This document shows positions 24,067 to 33,404 of a DNA stretch of 64,000 nucleotides, in pieces; positions within the stretch are counted from its first letter, which is position 1; every line of letters starts with the position of its first letter. Made by a program: the position numbers and the translations under genes. The notes under the pieces are model-generated. The model was not told where the DNA came from. It did no database searches and saw only the letters and a program-made list of their open reading frames with translations. The stretch is from Planctomycetaceae bacterium (GTDB lineage Bacteria; Planctomycetota; Planctomycetia; Pirellulales; Pirellulaceae), in the NCBI GenBank assembly GCA_020638975.1, contig JACKHN010000002.1:496001-560000 (forward strand). The letters are read 5' to 3'.

Positions 24067-25521
24067 CTAACCAATCACATCGTGCAGGATCTCACCATGT
24101 ACGTCGGTCAGGCGGAAGTCGCGACCTTGGAAGCGGTACGTTAGGCGTTCGTGGTTAAAGCCGAGCAAGTGCAAGATCGTGGCTTGCAAGTCATGCACGT
24201 GCTTGCCGTCTTCGACGGATCCCAATCCCAGTTCGTCGGTTTTTCCATGGATCAAGCCCGGCTTGAAGCCACCGCCAGCGGCCCACATGGAATAGGCATC
24301 AATGTGATGGTCGCGACCAGTATTATCCCGCACCTCGCCCATCGGAGTCCGGCCAAACTCGCCGCCCCAAATCACGATCGTGTCATCCAGCAGGCCGCGT
24401 TGTTTCAGGTCTCGGACCAATGCCGCCGAAGCCTGATCGATCTCCTTGCAGATCGCGGGAAGATGCACTTCGAGGTTCTCGGTCGGGCCGCCGTGATGAT
24501 CCCAGTTGGTGTGATAGAGCTGCACAAATCGCACACCACGTTCGACCAATCTCCTCGCCAATAAACAGTTATTCGCGTAGGACGGTTTGCCGGGGGTTGC
24601 GCCGTACATGTCGAGCGTCGACTGCGGCTCGTCGGACAGTTCCATCAATTCGGGCGCGCTGCTTTGCATCTCGTAAGCCATTTCATAGGCCGCAATTCGC
24701 GTCGCGATCTCGGCGTCACCAACTTGATCGAGCCGTAGTCGATTCAAATCCGATACCATGTCGACGAAACGACGCTCGCGTTCGCGTGTCATCCCGGCAG
24801 GACTCGTCAAGTTCAGAATCGGCTCCGGGCCGCTACGAAACGGCACGCCCTGATACGTCGTCGGCAGAAAGCCGCTGGACCACAGCGAAGACCCGGCGCG
24901 AGGGCCTCGCGGTCCGGACTGCAACACGACGAATCCTGGCAGATCGCTGGCCTCGCTTCCCAGGCCATACGTTACCCACGAGCCCATGCTCGGACGCCCC
25001 GGTTGCGGCGATCCGGTGTTCACAAAGATTTTGGCCGGCCCGTGATTGAAGACATCCGTCTTCATGCCGTGCAGCCAGCAGACTTCATCGACGATCTCGC
25101 GATGATGCGGCAACAAGTCGCTTAACTCTTGACCACACTCGCCATAGCGACCGAACTTTTGCGGGCTGGCGAGCAGCGTCTCGGTGCCTTTCAGAAACGC
25201 GAACCGTTTACCTTCGAGGTAACTTTGCGGAGGCAGTTGGCCGTGATGCTCGCGAAGCATCGGCTTGTCATTGAACAAATCCAGCTGGCTCGGCCCGCCT
25301 GCCATGAACATGAAGATGACGGACTTGGCCTTCGGCTTATAGTGAGGCTGACGCGGTGCCATCGGATTCGTCACGACGGGCTTCGCCCCTGCCTGCTCTT
25401 GGGCGAACAGTGACGCGAGGGCCATGCTGCCCACGCCGACTCCACAGCGTTCGAAGAACTGTCGTCGCGTCGAAGCGAGGATCGCATTTTCTTGTTGAGT
25501 TTTATCGCCGTTCATAATCAT
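24067..25521 (-). CDS. DUF1501 domain-containing protein (Tat-exported, sulfatase/phosphatase superfamily fold)
   Basis: 484 residues with a Tat-type N-terminus (STRRQFFERCGVGVGS). The family landmarks FMFMAGGPSQLDLFNDKP, LHGMKTDVFNHGPAK, FVQLYHTNWDHHGGP and IWGGEFGRTPMGE are all present. DUF1501 is related to alkaline-phosphatase-like enzymes; the function in planctomycetes is uncharacterised. The ATG at 25521 overlaps the stop of the upstream PSD1 gene (ATGA). The two gene families almost always occur together, indicating one exported system. Confidence 0.93.
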   Translation of the reverse strand: MIMNGDKTQQENAILASTRRQFFERCGVGVGSMALASLFAQEQAGAKPVVTNPMAPRQPHYKPKAKSVIFMFMAGGPSQLDLFNDKPMLREHHGQLPPQSYLEGKRFAFLKGTETLLASPQKFGRYGECGQELSDLLPHHREIVDEVCWLHGMKTDVFNHGPAKIFVNTGSPQPGRPSMGSWVTYGLGSEASDLPGFVVLQSGPRGPRAGSSLWSSGFLPTTYQGVPFRSGPEPILNLTSPAGMTRERERRFVDMVSDLNRLRLDQVGDAEIATRIAAYEMAYEMQSSAPELMELSDEPQSTLDMYGATPGKPSYANNCLLARRLVERGVRFVQLYHTNWDHHGGPTENLEVHLPAICKEIDQASAALVRDLKQRGLLDDTIVIWGGEFGRTPMGEVRDNTGRDHHIDAYSMWAAGGGFKPGLIHGKTDELGLGSVEDGKHVHDLQATILHLLGFNHERLTYRFQGRDFRLTDVHGEILHDVIG

Positions 25522-28463
25522 TCACGTGTGATGAATTCGTCCAGGTTCAGGAGTCCTCGTGCTACGACCGTCCAGGTGGCGAGTTCGGCAAGTTGCTCGC
25601 CGCTCTCCGTCGTCGATTGGCTGAATGACTTCGCATCGTCCGGCACTGCGAGAAAATCGGCTCGCTGTGCCTGCGCAAAAGTTAAGAGTCGATCGGTTTC
25701 TCGTTCAGTTGGAAGGCGAGCGAAGCAGAGTTGGTATGCCAACTCAATCCGGCTTCGATCTTCCATCGCCTCGCTCATCAGTCGTCGTCCCAACGCCCTA
25801 GCACTTTCGAGCATGGTTTCGTCGTTGGCGAGCGTGAGCGACTGCAGCGGCGTGTTCGATCGCACGCGCAGCGTGCAAGTTGTGTCGAATCGCGGTGTGT
25901 CGAACGTCGTCAGCATCGGATAGGGCGCACTCCGCATAAAAAATGTGTACAAGCCGCGGCGATACCGGTCCGCACCTTTACTGGTCGGCCAGCCTGCGTT
26001 GCGTTGCGTGAAGGCGTAGACGCCATCCGGTTGCGGTGGATAGACGCTCGGACCACCAATACGATCGTCGAATTGGCCGCTTGCCGCGAGGGCTAGGTCG
26101 CGGACGACTTCCGCATCGACGCGAAGTCGTGTTTGTCGCGAAAGCAGTTTGTTCAACGGGTCGACCCGCTGGGCATCCTCTCGCAAGTGAGATGATTGGC
26201 GATACGTGGCTGAGGTCACGATCAAACGGTGCAGTTGCTTCATGGACCATCCGCCCGCGATCCACTCGCTCGCCAACCAATCTAAAAGTTTGGGATGCGT
26301 CGGCGGTGTTCCCTGTAAACCGAAATCGTTCTCCGTTTCCACAAGTCCTTGGCCGAAGAATCTGCCCCAAACGCGATTGATCGTGACGCGAGCCGTCAAT
26401 GGGTTTTCGTCGCTGACCAGCCATTTCGCTAAGTCAAGCCGCGTCTTTGCTGCAGGTTCGCTACCCATCGTCGGCAAGAAGGCGGGTGCATTGGCTTGGA
26501 CGACATCTCCCTTTCTCAGGAAGTCGCCCCGAATCAGCACGTTCGATTCTCGCGGCCTGTCGAGTTCCCGAATAATCATCGTGCTAGGAAGGTTCTTCGC
26601 GTACTTGGTTCTTTCATCTTGAAGGCGTTTGAGATTCGCTGCCAGTTTGGCTTTCTCGGCATCGGGAAGATCGAGTTTCACATGCGGTGCGTCGGTAACT
26701 GCGAGTCGAAATCGACCGATGTTGTATTGGGCAGGGTTGGGGCCGAACTTCAGAGTGATCGTAGCGTGGACTTTGCCCTTCGTGCCGACGGGGGACGAAA
26801 CGAATTGAGCCGTTCGCTTGACGTTCGCATTTCCCGAGGCGACGTTGATCGCCCACCCAGTTGTCGCGTCGCCGTCGATCGCGTGTGTTACGTCATAATC
26901 CTTTTGCGAATGGTCCGCCGTCGCGTGCAACCACGACGCAATCGCTTCTCCCGCCTTGAGCGAAATCTCATTCAGGACAAAGTTGCCATTTCCGGCTCGA
27001 CCAGGACCGCCTTTGGGCAGCGAGGGATGTGTCAGCGTTTCGAGCCGCACGCCGGTGATTCGTTCGAGCGGCGCGGCAAAGCTGATCGAGTAAATATCGC
27101 TGTTGCCATTCGTACCGCCGACAACAAACGATCCGTCCTCTAGTCGGTCGATCGTTGCCCCTGCCTCGGATTCCGCCGAAATGGCATCAATAATCTCCCA
27201 GCTTACTGGCTGGCCGTCGTCCCGTTCCGCGACCGGCGATTGCTCGTTCCGTCGTTTCTCATAGTCCGCGAGCGCCGCCTTAGCTTCGTCGATTTGCGCA
27301 TCAAGTTTGGCCAACTGAACTTGATGTTCTTCCGATGCCACGGTCAGTGTCGGGGAAACGCTATTCACGTCTTGTCCGCTATTGAAGAAAGCGAACAACT
27401 GATAGTACTCCTGTTGCGTTAGTGGATCGAACTTGTGCGTATGGCATTGAGCACACCCGACCGTCAGCCCCAACCAAACGGCTCCCGTCGTGTTGACGCG
27501 GTCGACGACGGCTTCGTTGCGGAATTGCTCGTTGTCGGTGCCACCTTCCTGGTTGATCAACGTGTTGCGGTGGAATCCAGTTGCGACGAGTTGTTCTTGT
27601 GTTGGTGACGGTAAGAGATCTCCGGCGATCTGTTCGATGGTGAACTGGTCGAACGGGAGATCGTCGTTGATCGCTTGAATCACCCAGTCGCGATACGGCC
27701 ACATCGATCGCTCGGAATCGACGGTGTAGCCATTCGTATCCGCGTAGCGAGCCTGATCCAGCCAGTGTCGTCCCCAACGCTCGCCGTAGTGCGGATTAGC
27801 AATCACGCGGTCCAGCAACCGCTCGTAAGCACCCGTTCGTTGATCGGCGAGGAACGCGTTGACATCTTCGCGACTCGGCGGTAACCCGAGCAGGTCAAGA
27901 TAGACGCGCCGAATCAACGTCGATCGATCGGCTTCGTCTGCCAACGCCAAGTTCGCGTCTTGCAGTCGATTGCTCACAAACGCATCGATCGGATTGCGCA
28001 TTGCCGCAGTCTCTCGCACCGGCAGCGGAGGCCGTTCGATGGAGCGGAAGGACCAGTGCTGATCGTACTTACCGCCTTGCTCGACCCAAGCCTTCAGCAA
28101 CGCGATCTGCGCCTGCGATAGCATCAGACCACTGTCCGGAGGTGGCATCCGCTGGTCAGTGTCGGTACTTGTGATGCGTTCAACCAAGGCACTGGCAGCG
28201 GGATCGTGCGGTCGAATCGCATAATAGCCGCCGAGGTCCGCATAGGCACCATCGGGAGTGTCCAGCCGCAGATCGGCTTCGCGGCTTCCTTCATCTGGCC
28301 CGTGGCATTGGAAGCAGGTGTTCGACAGCAGCGGCCGGATATCGCGAGCAAAATCGATTTCGCGTTCAGCTGCGACGGCTTCGATGGGCCGTAAAAGCAC
28401 GGAACTGGAAAGACTAACGATGGCAGCGACGAGCCAAGTTGAGGTGTGACCGCGGTAGAACAT
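25518..28463 (-). CDS. PSD1/DUF1549/DUF1553 protein with cytochrome-c-type haem motifs
   Basis: 981 residues with a Sec signal peptide of about 32 residues. The PSD1 cytochrome c domain has C50-FQ-C53-H54; DUF1549 follows (about 155-365) and contains a second motif C337-AQ-C340-H341. A central beta-sandwich-like region with a coiled-coil section lies at 380-640, then DUF1553 (about 690-960; FFGQGLVETENDFGLQG). It is extracytoplasmic. It precedes and overlaps its partner DUF1501 gene. The pair is thought to work in oxidative or polysaccharide-related surface chemistry, but no activity is established. The haem motifs are both intact. Confidence 0.93.
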   Translation of the reverse strand: MFYRGHTSTWLVAAIVSLSSSVLLRPIEAVAAEREIDFARDIRPLLSNTCFQCHGPDEGSREADLRLDTPDGAYADLGGYYAIRPHDPAASALVERITSTDTDQRMPPPDSGLMLSQAQIALLKAWVEQGGKYDQHWSFRSIERPPLPVRETAAMRNPIDAFVSNRLQDANLALADEADRSTLIRRVYLDLLGLPPSREDVNAFLADQRTGAYERLLDRVIANPHYGERWGRHWLDQARYADTNGYTVDSERSMWPYRDWVIQAINDDLPFDQFTIEQIAGDLLPSPTQEQLVATGFHRNTLINQEGGTDNEQFRNEAVVDRVNTTGAVWLGLTVGCAQCHTHKFDPLTQQEYYQLFAFFNSGQDVNSVSPTLTVASEEHQVQLAKLDAQIDEAKAALADYEKRRNEQSPVAERDDGQPVSWEIIDAISAESEAGATIDRLEDGSFVVGGTNGNSDIYSISFAAPLERITGVRLETLTHPSLPKGGPGRAGNGNFVLNEISLKAGEAIASWLHATADHSQKDYDVTHAIDGDATTGWAINVASGNANVKRTAQFVSSPVGTKGKVHATITLKFGPNPAQYNIGRFRLAVTDAPHVKLDLPDAEKAKLAANLKRLQDERTKYAKNLPSTMIIRELDRPRESNVLIRGDFLRKGDVVQANAPAFLPTMGSEPAAKTRLDLAKWLVSDENPLTARVTINRVWGRFFGQGLVETENDFGLQGTPPTHPKLLDWLASEWIAGGWSMKQLHRLIVTSATYRQSSHLREDAQRVDPLNKLLSRQTRLRVDAEVVRDLALAASGQFDDRIGGPSVYPPQPDGVYAFTQRNAGWPTSKGADRYRRGLYTFFMRSAPYPMLTTFDTPRFDTTCTLRVRSNTPLQSLTLANDETMLESARALGRRLMSEAMEDRSRIELAYQLCFARLPTERETDRLLTFAQAQRADFLAVPDDAKSFSQSTTESGEQLAELATWTVVARGLLNLDEFITRE

Positions 28464-28606
28464 GAGTTCGGGACAGATGCTAGTGGTCGGCGGGGCGGGA
28501 TTCTGTTCTGTCTAGTATAACAAGCTCGTTCGGCAAAGGGCTGATCCGATACAATGCGGTTGCGTGCAAAAGTTCGGCCCCCGAGGGGATGTGAGGAGGA
28601 ATTTCG

Positions 28607-29038
28607 ATGGATGATTCTCGTGTGGCGACCGTACCGCTGGTCGATGAAGCCAACGTCACGGGCAAAGTCGCGGATATCTTTGCTGATATCAAACGGACGA
28701 AGCAGATCGACTTCGTACCCCGTTTCTGGCGCGTGCTGGCGACGAATCCTGCCCAATTAGAGATGGTCTGGACGAGCCTGAAACGACTGATGCATCCCGA
28801 GGCCGTAGGAGCGGAATCCTTACTTGATCCGCAAACTCGCGAGATCATTGCGATCGCCGTCTCGGCGACAAACGGCTGCAATTACTGCATCAATTCGCAC
28901 ACCACCGCCGCGATGAAGATGGGACTAACTCGCGAAGCTCTGGGCGAAGTTTTGGCGATCGCCGGGCTTTTTAATATGACGAACGCGTTGGCAGATGGTT
29001 ATCAAATCGAGCCCGATGTGCGTCCACCGTTGGAGTAG
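28607..29038 (+). CDS. Carboxymuconolactone decarboxylase / AhpD-like protein
   Basis: 143 residues. The AhpD-type redox motif is C91-NY-C94-x3-H98 (NGCNYCINSHT) within a helical bundle, with the conserved Glu before it in the REIIAIAVS helix. Proteins of this family reduce peroxides or lipoyl adducts. A strong GGAGGAA lies upstream of the ATG. No ahpC or lipoyl gene is adjacent, so the electron partner is unknown. It is divergent from the PSD1 gene, sharing a 143-bp intergenic region. Confidence 0.9.
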   Translation: MDDSRVATVPLVDEANVTGKVADIFADIKRTKQIDFVPRFWRVLATNPAQLEMVWTSLKRLMHPEAVGAESLLDPQTREIIAIAVSATNGCNYCINSHTTAAMKMGLTREALGEVLAIAGLFNMTNALADGYQIEPDVRPPLE

Positions 29039-29193
29039 TCGATCAGGAAGTGGAGGGCTCAGGCGTGGTCTCATTGCTTGTTCTGGGAGCGAGAAGTGGC
29101 GGCGCTCGAAGGAAGGCCGGTATTCCGTTGGAATACCTCTGCCTCACACCTTCCCTCGAGTGTTGCCAACATGGTGTCTGGCGATGGGGTAAA

Positions 29194-29328
29194 CAGGGCC
29201 TTTCAGTTTTTCAAACTGAGAGGTATTTACGACGGGCCTCCGAGCCCGTCGATGAATCCAAGTCGTTATTCGACGGGCTCGGAGGCCCGTCGTACATCTT
29301 GTGCAACTTCAACAAATGAAAAGCCCTG
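29194..29328. mobile_element. 135-bp MITE-like element, copy 2, with a perfect 10-bp target-site duplication
   Basis: Terminal inverted repeats CAGGGCCTTTCA (29194-29205) and TGAAAAGCCCTG (29317-29328) match at 11 of 12. An inner hairpin CAGTTTTTCAAACTG is followed by the GTACGACGG-type palindrome (29228-29295). Identical ATGGGGTAAA occurs immediately outside at 29184-29193 and 29329-29338. No coding capacity. The surrounding 441-bp gap (29039-29479) contains no gene that I can support. Confidence 0.85.
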
Positions 29329-29479
29329 ATGGGGTAAATACGCCGGTTGTTCCCATCAACTGTGAGATAGTATTATCGGGATTCAGGTTAGAGTTTTCCG
29401 CTTCGGATAGCTGCGATTTCCGGCCCTGTTTATTGTGGATAGCCGAAGTCCTCGGCACGCAACAGCAGACCATTGGCAG

Positions 29480-30109
29480 CTAACTTGTATCCGCATCATC
29501 TGTCGGATCGGACATCAGGATCAGTCTGACTAATTCGGCGATAGATTCCGTCTTCGTCTTTGCAAAGATTTGATGGCGACGCGCTTCGACCGTTCGCACA
29601 CTGACATCGAGCCGACTGGCGATGACCTTGTTCGCCTTCCCCTGAATCATGAGATCCAGAACCTGCCGCTCCTTGGCGGAGAGCATACTAAGGCGGCGGC
29701 GTACGATTGAGTGCTTTGCATCGATCCGACGAGCGTGCGCATCGCGACGCAAAGCCCGGTGCACCGAGTCCCACAGCTCTTGATGGCTTAGAGGCTTCTC
29801 CAGGACGGTGACCGCTCCGTTTTGCATGGCTTGCACACTGATTCTGATTTCTGGTTTCGCCGCGACGAAAACGATGGGCAAGGAACTGCAATCGGCGGCC
29901 AACGACTCCTGTAATTCAAGGCCATTCATACCCAGTAATCGAAACTCCGTCAGTAGGCACCCCGGTCGATCGTCCGTGTACGCAGCCAGGAAAACCTCGG
30001 CTCGTGCGAAGGATTCGCAACCAATCCGCATTTCCTTTGCGATCTCTCGTACCATCGTGATCACGGTTTCGTCGGGGTCGACGACGAAAAGAGTGGCAGA
30101 TGCGGTCAT
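29480..30109 (-). CDS. FixJ-type response regulator with a Glu at the phosphoacceptor position
   Basis: 209 residues from the ATG at 30109, which has AGGAG upstream; a longer frame exists without support. Receiver domain (1-120): acidic pair D11/D13, K105 in VLEKPL, but the usual phosphoacceptor Asp is E55 (CLLTEFRLLG). The Thr/Ser that normally follows strand 4 is Ala (VAAK). LuxR-type helix-turn-helix at about 138-195 (LSAKERQVLDLMIQGKANK). It is a DNA-binding regulator, probably phosphorylation-independent. It is divergent from the sigma/kinase pair with 133 bp between starts. Confidence 0.88.
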   Translation of the reverse strand: MTASATLFVVDPDETVITMVREIAKEMRIGCESFARAEVFLAAYTDDRPGCLLTEFRLLGMNGLELQESLAADCSSLPIVFVAAKPEIRISVQAMQNGAVTVLEKPLSHQELWDSVHRALRRDAHARRIDAKHSIVRRRLSMLSAKERQVLDLMIQGKANKVIASRLDVSVRTVEARRHQIFAKTKTESIAELVRLILMSDPTDDADTS

Positions 30110-30242
30110 GGTGCTCTCCTGTGCTTGGTTCGTCGGCGGGGCGTAACGCTCCGAAGCAATTGATGGCGTGTACACCTTGTAACGCGACAATCACGCGCCC
30201 GATGTGTCACTAAGCTGCCGAAAATTGTTAGAATTTCGCACC

Positions 30243-30821
30243 ATGAGCTCTAGCCACGACAAATCTGCAACGCGATTGCTCCACCGTGCCAGCGGCGGGG
30301 ACAAATTGGCCGCAGATCAACTGATTGAGCTGGTGTACGACGAATTACGCGAAGTCGCGGCGGCGCAGTTGCGGCGAGAGCCAGCTAACCATACGCTGCA
30401 ACCCACATCCTTGGTCCACGAGGTATTCATCAAGTTGATTGATCAAGAGCAAGTTGTTTGGCATGGGCGAACACACTTTCTGGCGATCGGTGCACAGGCG
30501 ATGCGGAGAATTCTGGTCGACCACGCTCGTCGAAACAAGCGACTTAAACGCGAAGGAGCACGAAAGCGATTGTCGTTTGATGAACTGCTAACCATTTCGC
30601 GATTCCGAACCGATGATGTACTCGCGATCCACGAAGCGCTCAAGGAACTACAAGTATTGAATCCTCGCCAGTCCGAGATTGTCGAACTGCGGTTCTTCGG
30701 CGGAATGACAGCCGTTGAAGTGTCGGAACATCTAGGCGTATCGAAGTCGACCGTTGATCGTGAATGGCGAATCGCCCGAGCGTGGTTGCGAAAAGAGTTG
30801 AGTGAGGATGCCCAACCTTGA
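30243..30821 (+). CDS. ECF sigma factor of the TIGR02999 type
   Basis: 192 residues. The group's signature is visible in region 2 (ELREVAAAQLRREP, then LQPTSLVHEVFIKLI and AMRRILVDHARRNKR) and region 4 (LNPRQSEIVELRFFGGMTAV, then EVSEHLGVSKSTVDREW). The ATG at 30243 is preferred over a GTG 39 nt upstream. The stop overlaps the TTG start of the kinase gene. By family precedent the partner kinase replaces a classical anti-sigma factor and controls this sigma by phosphorylation. Confidence 0.93.
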   Translation: MSSSHDKSATRLLHRASGGDKLAADQLIELVYDELREVAAAQLRREPANHTLQPTSLVHEVFIKLIDQEQVVWHGRTHFLAIGAQAMRRILVDHARRNKRLKREGARKRLSFDELLTISRFRTDDVLAIHEALKELQVLNPRQSEIVELRFFGGMTAVEVSEHLGVSKSTVDREWRIARAWLRKELSEDAQP

Positions 30822-33112
30822 CGCCAGAACGCTATGCCCGTGTCAAAGAACTGTTCCTGCTGGCCTGCGAGCTAGACAAATCCGAGCGTCTTGCGCTGCT
30901 CACGGAACAGTGCGGCAGTGATGCCGAGTTGCGAAAGGAAGTGGAGTCGCTCCTCGCTCATGACAACTCGCAGACGTTAATTCGGAGCGATGACGATACG
31001 CTCCCAAGTGTTCACGCGGGGACCATCGTCCAGCCCGCCCGGCGATCGATGACGCATCAATTGCAAACGTTTAGCTTGCTTACGAAGCGACTTGGACCGC
31101 GTGGGCACCTCGCCATTGGCGCTTTCGTGGCATGCTTCCTTCTCATGGCGATCGTTTTGTTCGTCAGCCACAGCGTTCGAGCATTTCAGAGAACGCTTCG
31201 TGCCGAGGCTCTGGAAGAGATCTTGGACGCCAAGTCTGCCGGCTTGGAGATGTGGTTCGACCACGAAGAAGAGAAAATCGAATCGTGGGCTCGTAGTGAG
31301 GAGTTCCAGCGGCTGGCAAATGAGTTGATTCAGTTAGCGGTCGCTTCGGACGATGATTGGGTCGCCGTGCGAGACTCGCCACTGCAGGGTTTGATTCAGG
31401 AAGAGGTGTATCATCTGGCAGGAAAAAAGGTTGACTACGCAATCTGGGACCGACGCAATATCGCCATGGCCGACTCGCTAGGGCCGTTGCGACTTGTTGG
31501 ACAAAACGCCACACCATTCGGGGCATCCGTGCTGGCACTGATCTTTGAAGGCAAACCGCAGATTCTTTCCTACGACAAGTACCATACCATCACCAAGATG
31601 GAGCCATTGATCGACATTGAGCCGCATGTGGGCGTAATGGCTCCAATTCGTGACGCAACGGGCCACATTACGGGGGCGGTGCTCGTCCACGATGTTGATG
31701 CTCGCGAGCAGGCGAGTCGAATCCTGCGCATGGTCCAAATGACCCGGTCGGGCGAATCTTATGTATTCAACAAACAAGGTGTCATGCTTTCGGACAGCCG
31801 GTTCGCAGAACAGTTGCGAGAGATCGGGTTGTTGCCGGTCGACGGTCACAGTGGAACGGCTCGTGTCGTGCATCTCCGCGATCCAGGCGGCGACATGACC
31901 AAGGGTTATCGTCCCACGGAATCCTTGTCATCTCAGCCACTGACGAAGATGGCACGCCATGCCACCGCCGGCGAGGACGGGGTCGATGTCGAAGGCTATC
32001 GCGACTATCGAGGCGTTCGCGTGGTCGGGGCTTGGCGCTGGCTCGATGAGCACGACATCGGACTGGCAACCGAGTTCGACATGAGCGAAATCGAGCCGCG
32101 ACATGGAATGGTCGTCATTGTCGAATGGACGTTCTTCTCGCTACTGGCCACATGCTTTGGCGTCATCGTGTACTCGTATTACTCAATCCTCCGTTTGCGA
32201 AGCGAGCTTGGCGAGCACCACCGACTTGGCCAGTACACGCTAGAGCAACAGATCGGCGAAGGCGGGATGGGAAAGGTCTTTAAAGCGAGGCATGAATTCC
32301 TAAAGCGACCGACCGCAATCAAGCTTCTCAAGCCAGAATTGGTTGACAAGCTGAGCATTGACCGATTCGAGCGAGAAGCGAGCCTCGCCAGCCAACTGAC
32401 CCATCCGAATACGATCGACATTTATGACTATGGCGCGACCCCTGAAGGCATCTTCTTTTTCGTCATGGAGTACATCGAAGGGCTTTCGCTTGCCGAGTTG
32501 GTGCAACAATTTGGTCCCGTGCCGCCAGCTCGCGTCGTTTATCTACTGCATCAAATTGCTGATTCGCTTGTCGAAGCTCACGACAAAGGCATGATCCATC
32601 GCGACTTGAAGCCGCAGAACATTATGATTTGTCATCGCGGTGGCAAAGCGGATGTCATCAAAGTGCTTGACTTCGGACTCGTGAAACAGACGCACGCCAG
32701 CGAATCGCAACAACTCACGAGTTCCGCAGTTCTCGCAGGCACGCCGCTGTACATCGCCCCGGAACGACTGCGAGATCCCAGCAACGCTAGCCCGCAGACG
32801 GATATCTATTCGCTGGGGGCGATCACCTACTTCTTACTGACCGGTCGCGACGTATTCTCCGGCGCAAGTATCGCTGACATTCTCTATCAAGTCATGAACG
32901 CGGCTCCACCCTCCCCCACCGAGTCGCAGCCGCACATCCCTGCTGAACTCAACCAACTCGTTCTCGACTGTTTGGCGAAGAATCCAGGTCAACGCCCGGG
33001 CAGCGCCTCGGAGATAATCGAGACACTCGATGCAATTCGGAGTCTAGATCCTTGGACTCCGATGAAAGCACGGCAATGGTGGAACCATCACATGTCCTCA
33101 GAAACCGCTTGA
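30818..33112 (+). CDS. Membrane Ser/Thr protein kinase with an extracytoplasmic sensor (Cache-like) domain
   Basis: 764 residues. The start is TTG at 30818, overlapping the sigma stop and preceded by GAGG; it is supported by the N-terminal motif (TPERYARVKELFLLACELDK) conserved in sigma-linked planctomycete kinases. TM1 is at 98-118, a probable double-Cache-type sensor at about 120-430, TM2 at 432-455, and the kinase domain from 465: GEGGMGKV 480-487, catalytic HRDLKPQN with D596, and DFG 618-620. The active site is complete. It would sense an external ligand and phosphorylate the cognate sigma factor or other targets. Confidence 0.92.
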   Translation: MTPERYARVKELFLLACELDKSERLALLTEQCGSDAELRKEVESLLAHDNSQTLIRSDDDTLPSVHAGTIVQPARRSMTHQLQTFSLLTKRLGPRGHLAIGAFVACFLLMAIVLFVSHSVRAFQRTLRAEALEEILDAKSAGLEMWFDHEEEKIESWARSEEFQRLANELIQLAVASDDDWVAVRDSPLQGLIQEEVYHLAGKKVDYAIWDRRNIAMADSLGPLRLVGQNATPFGASVLALIFEGKPQILSYDKYHTITKMEPLIDIEPHVGVMAPIRDATGHITGAVLVHDVDAREQASRILRMVQMTRSGESYVFNKQGVMLSDSRFAEQLREIGLLPVDGHSGTARVVHLRDPGGDMTKGYRPTESLSSQPLTKMARHATAGEDGVDVEGYRDYRGVRVVGAWRWLDEHDIGLATEFDMSEIEPRHGMVVIVEWTFFSLLATCFGVIVYSYYSILRLRSELGEHHRLGQYTLEQQIGEGGMGKVFKARHEFLKRPTAIKLLKPELVDKLSIDRFEREASLASQLTHPNTIDIYDYGATPEGIFFFVMEYIEGLSLAELVQQFGPVPPARVVYLLHQIADSLVEAHDKGMIHRDLKPQNIMICHRGGKADVIKVLDFGLVKQTHASESQQLTSSAVLAGTPLYIAPERLRDPSNASPQTDIYSLGAITYFLLTGRDVFSGASIADILYQVMNAAPPSPTESQPHIPAELNQLVLDCLAKNPGQRPGSASEIIETLDAIRSLDPWTPMKARQWWNHHMSSETA

Positions 33113-33404
33113 TCGAGGTCATCCGCTGCTCGGGTGACACGCCACAAGCGGTCGAAACGCTACGTCGAGGCAATTTGGCTCAAAGATTGGCGGAACATCT
33201 TGAACAACCAGGGCCCTACGAACCGAATAATCGGAATAAGCCGCCTCGTGCGTTACAAGAGGAACGTTGACAGGATCTGCGGCGAGTCGTACGTTGTTGA
33301 TCGAAACCGTTACGCCAACAGCACTTGCGAGCAAGCAAAGTTAACTGCAAGCAGGTGTTCCGCACGAAGTTCGCGAACCGGTTTCCTGGGAGAGGAAGGC
33401 AGTT

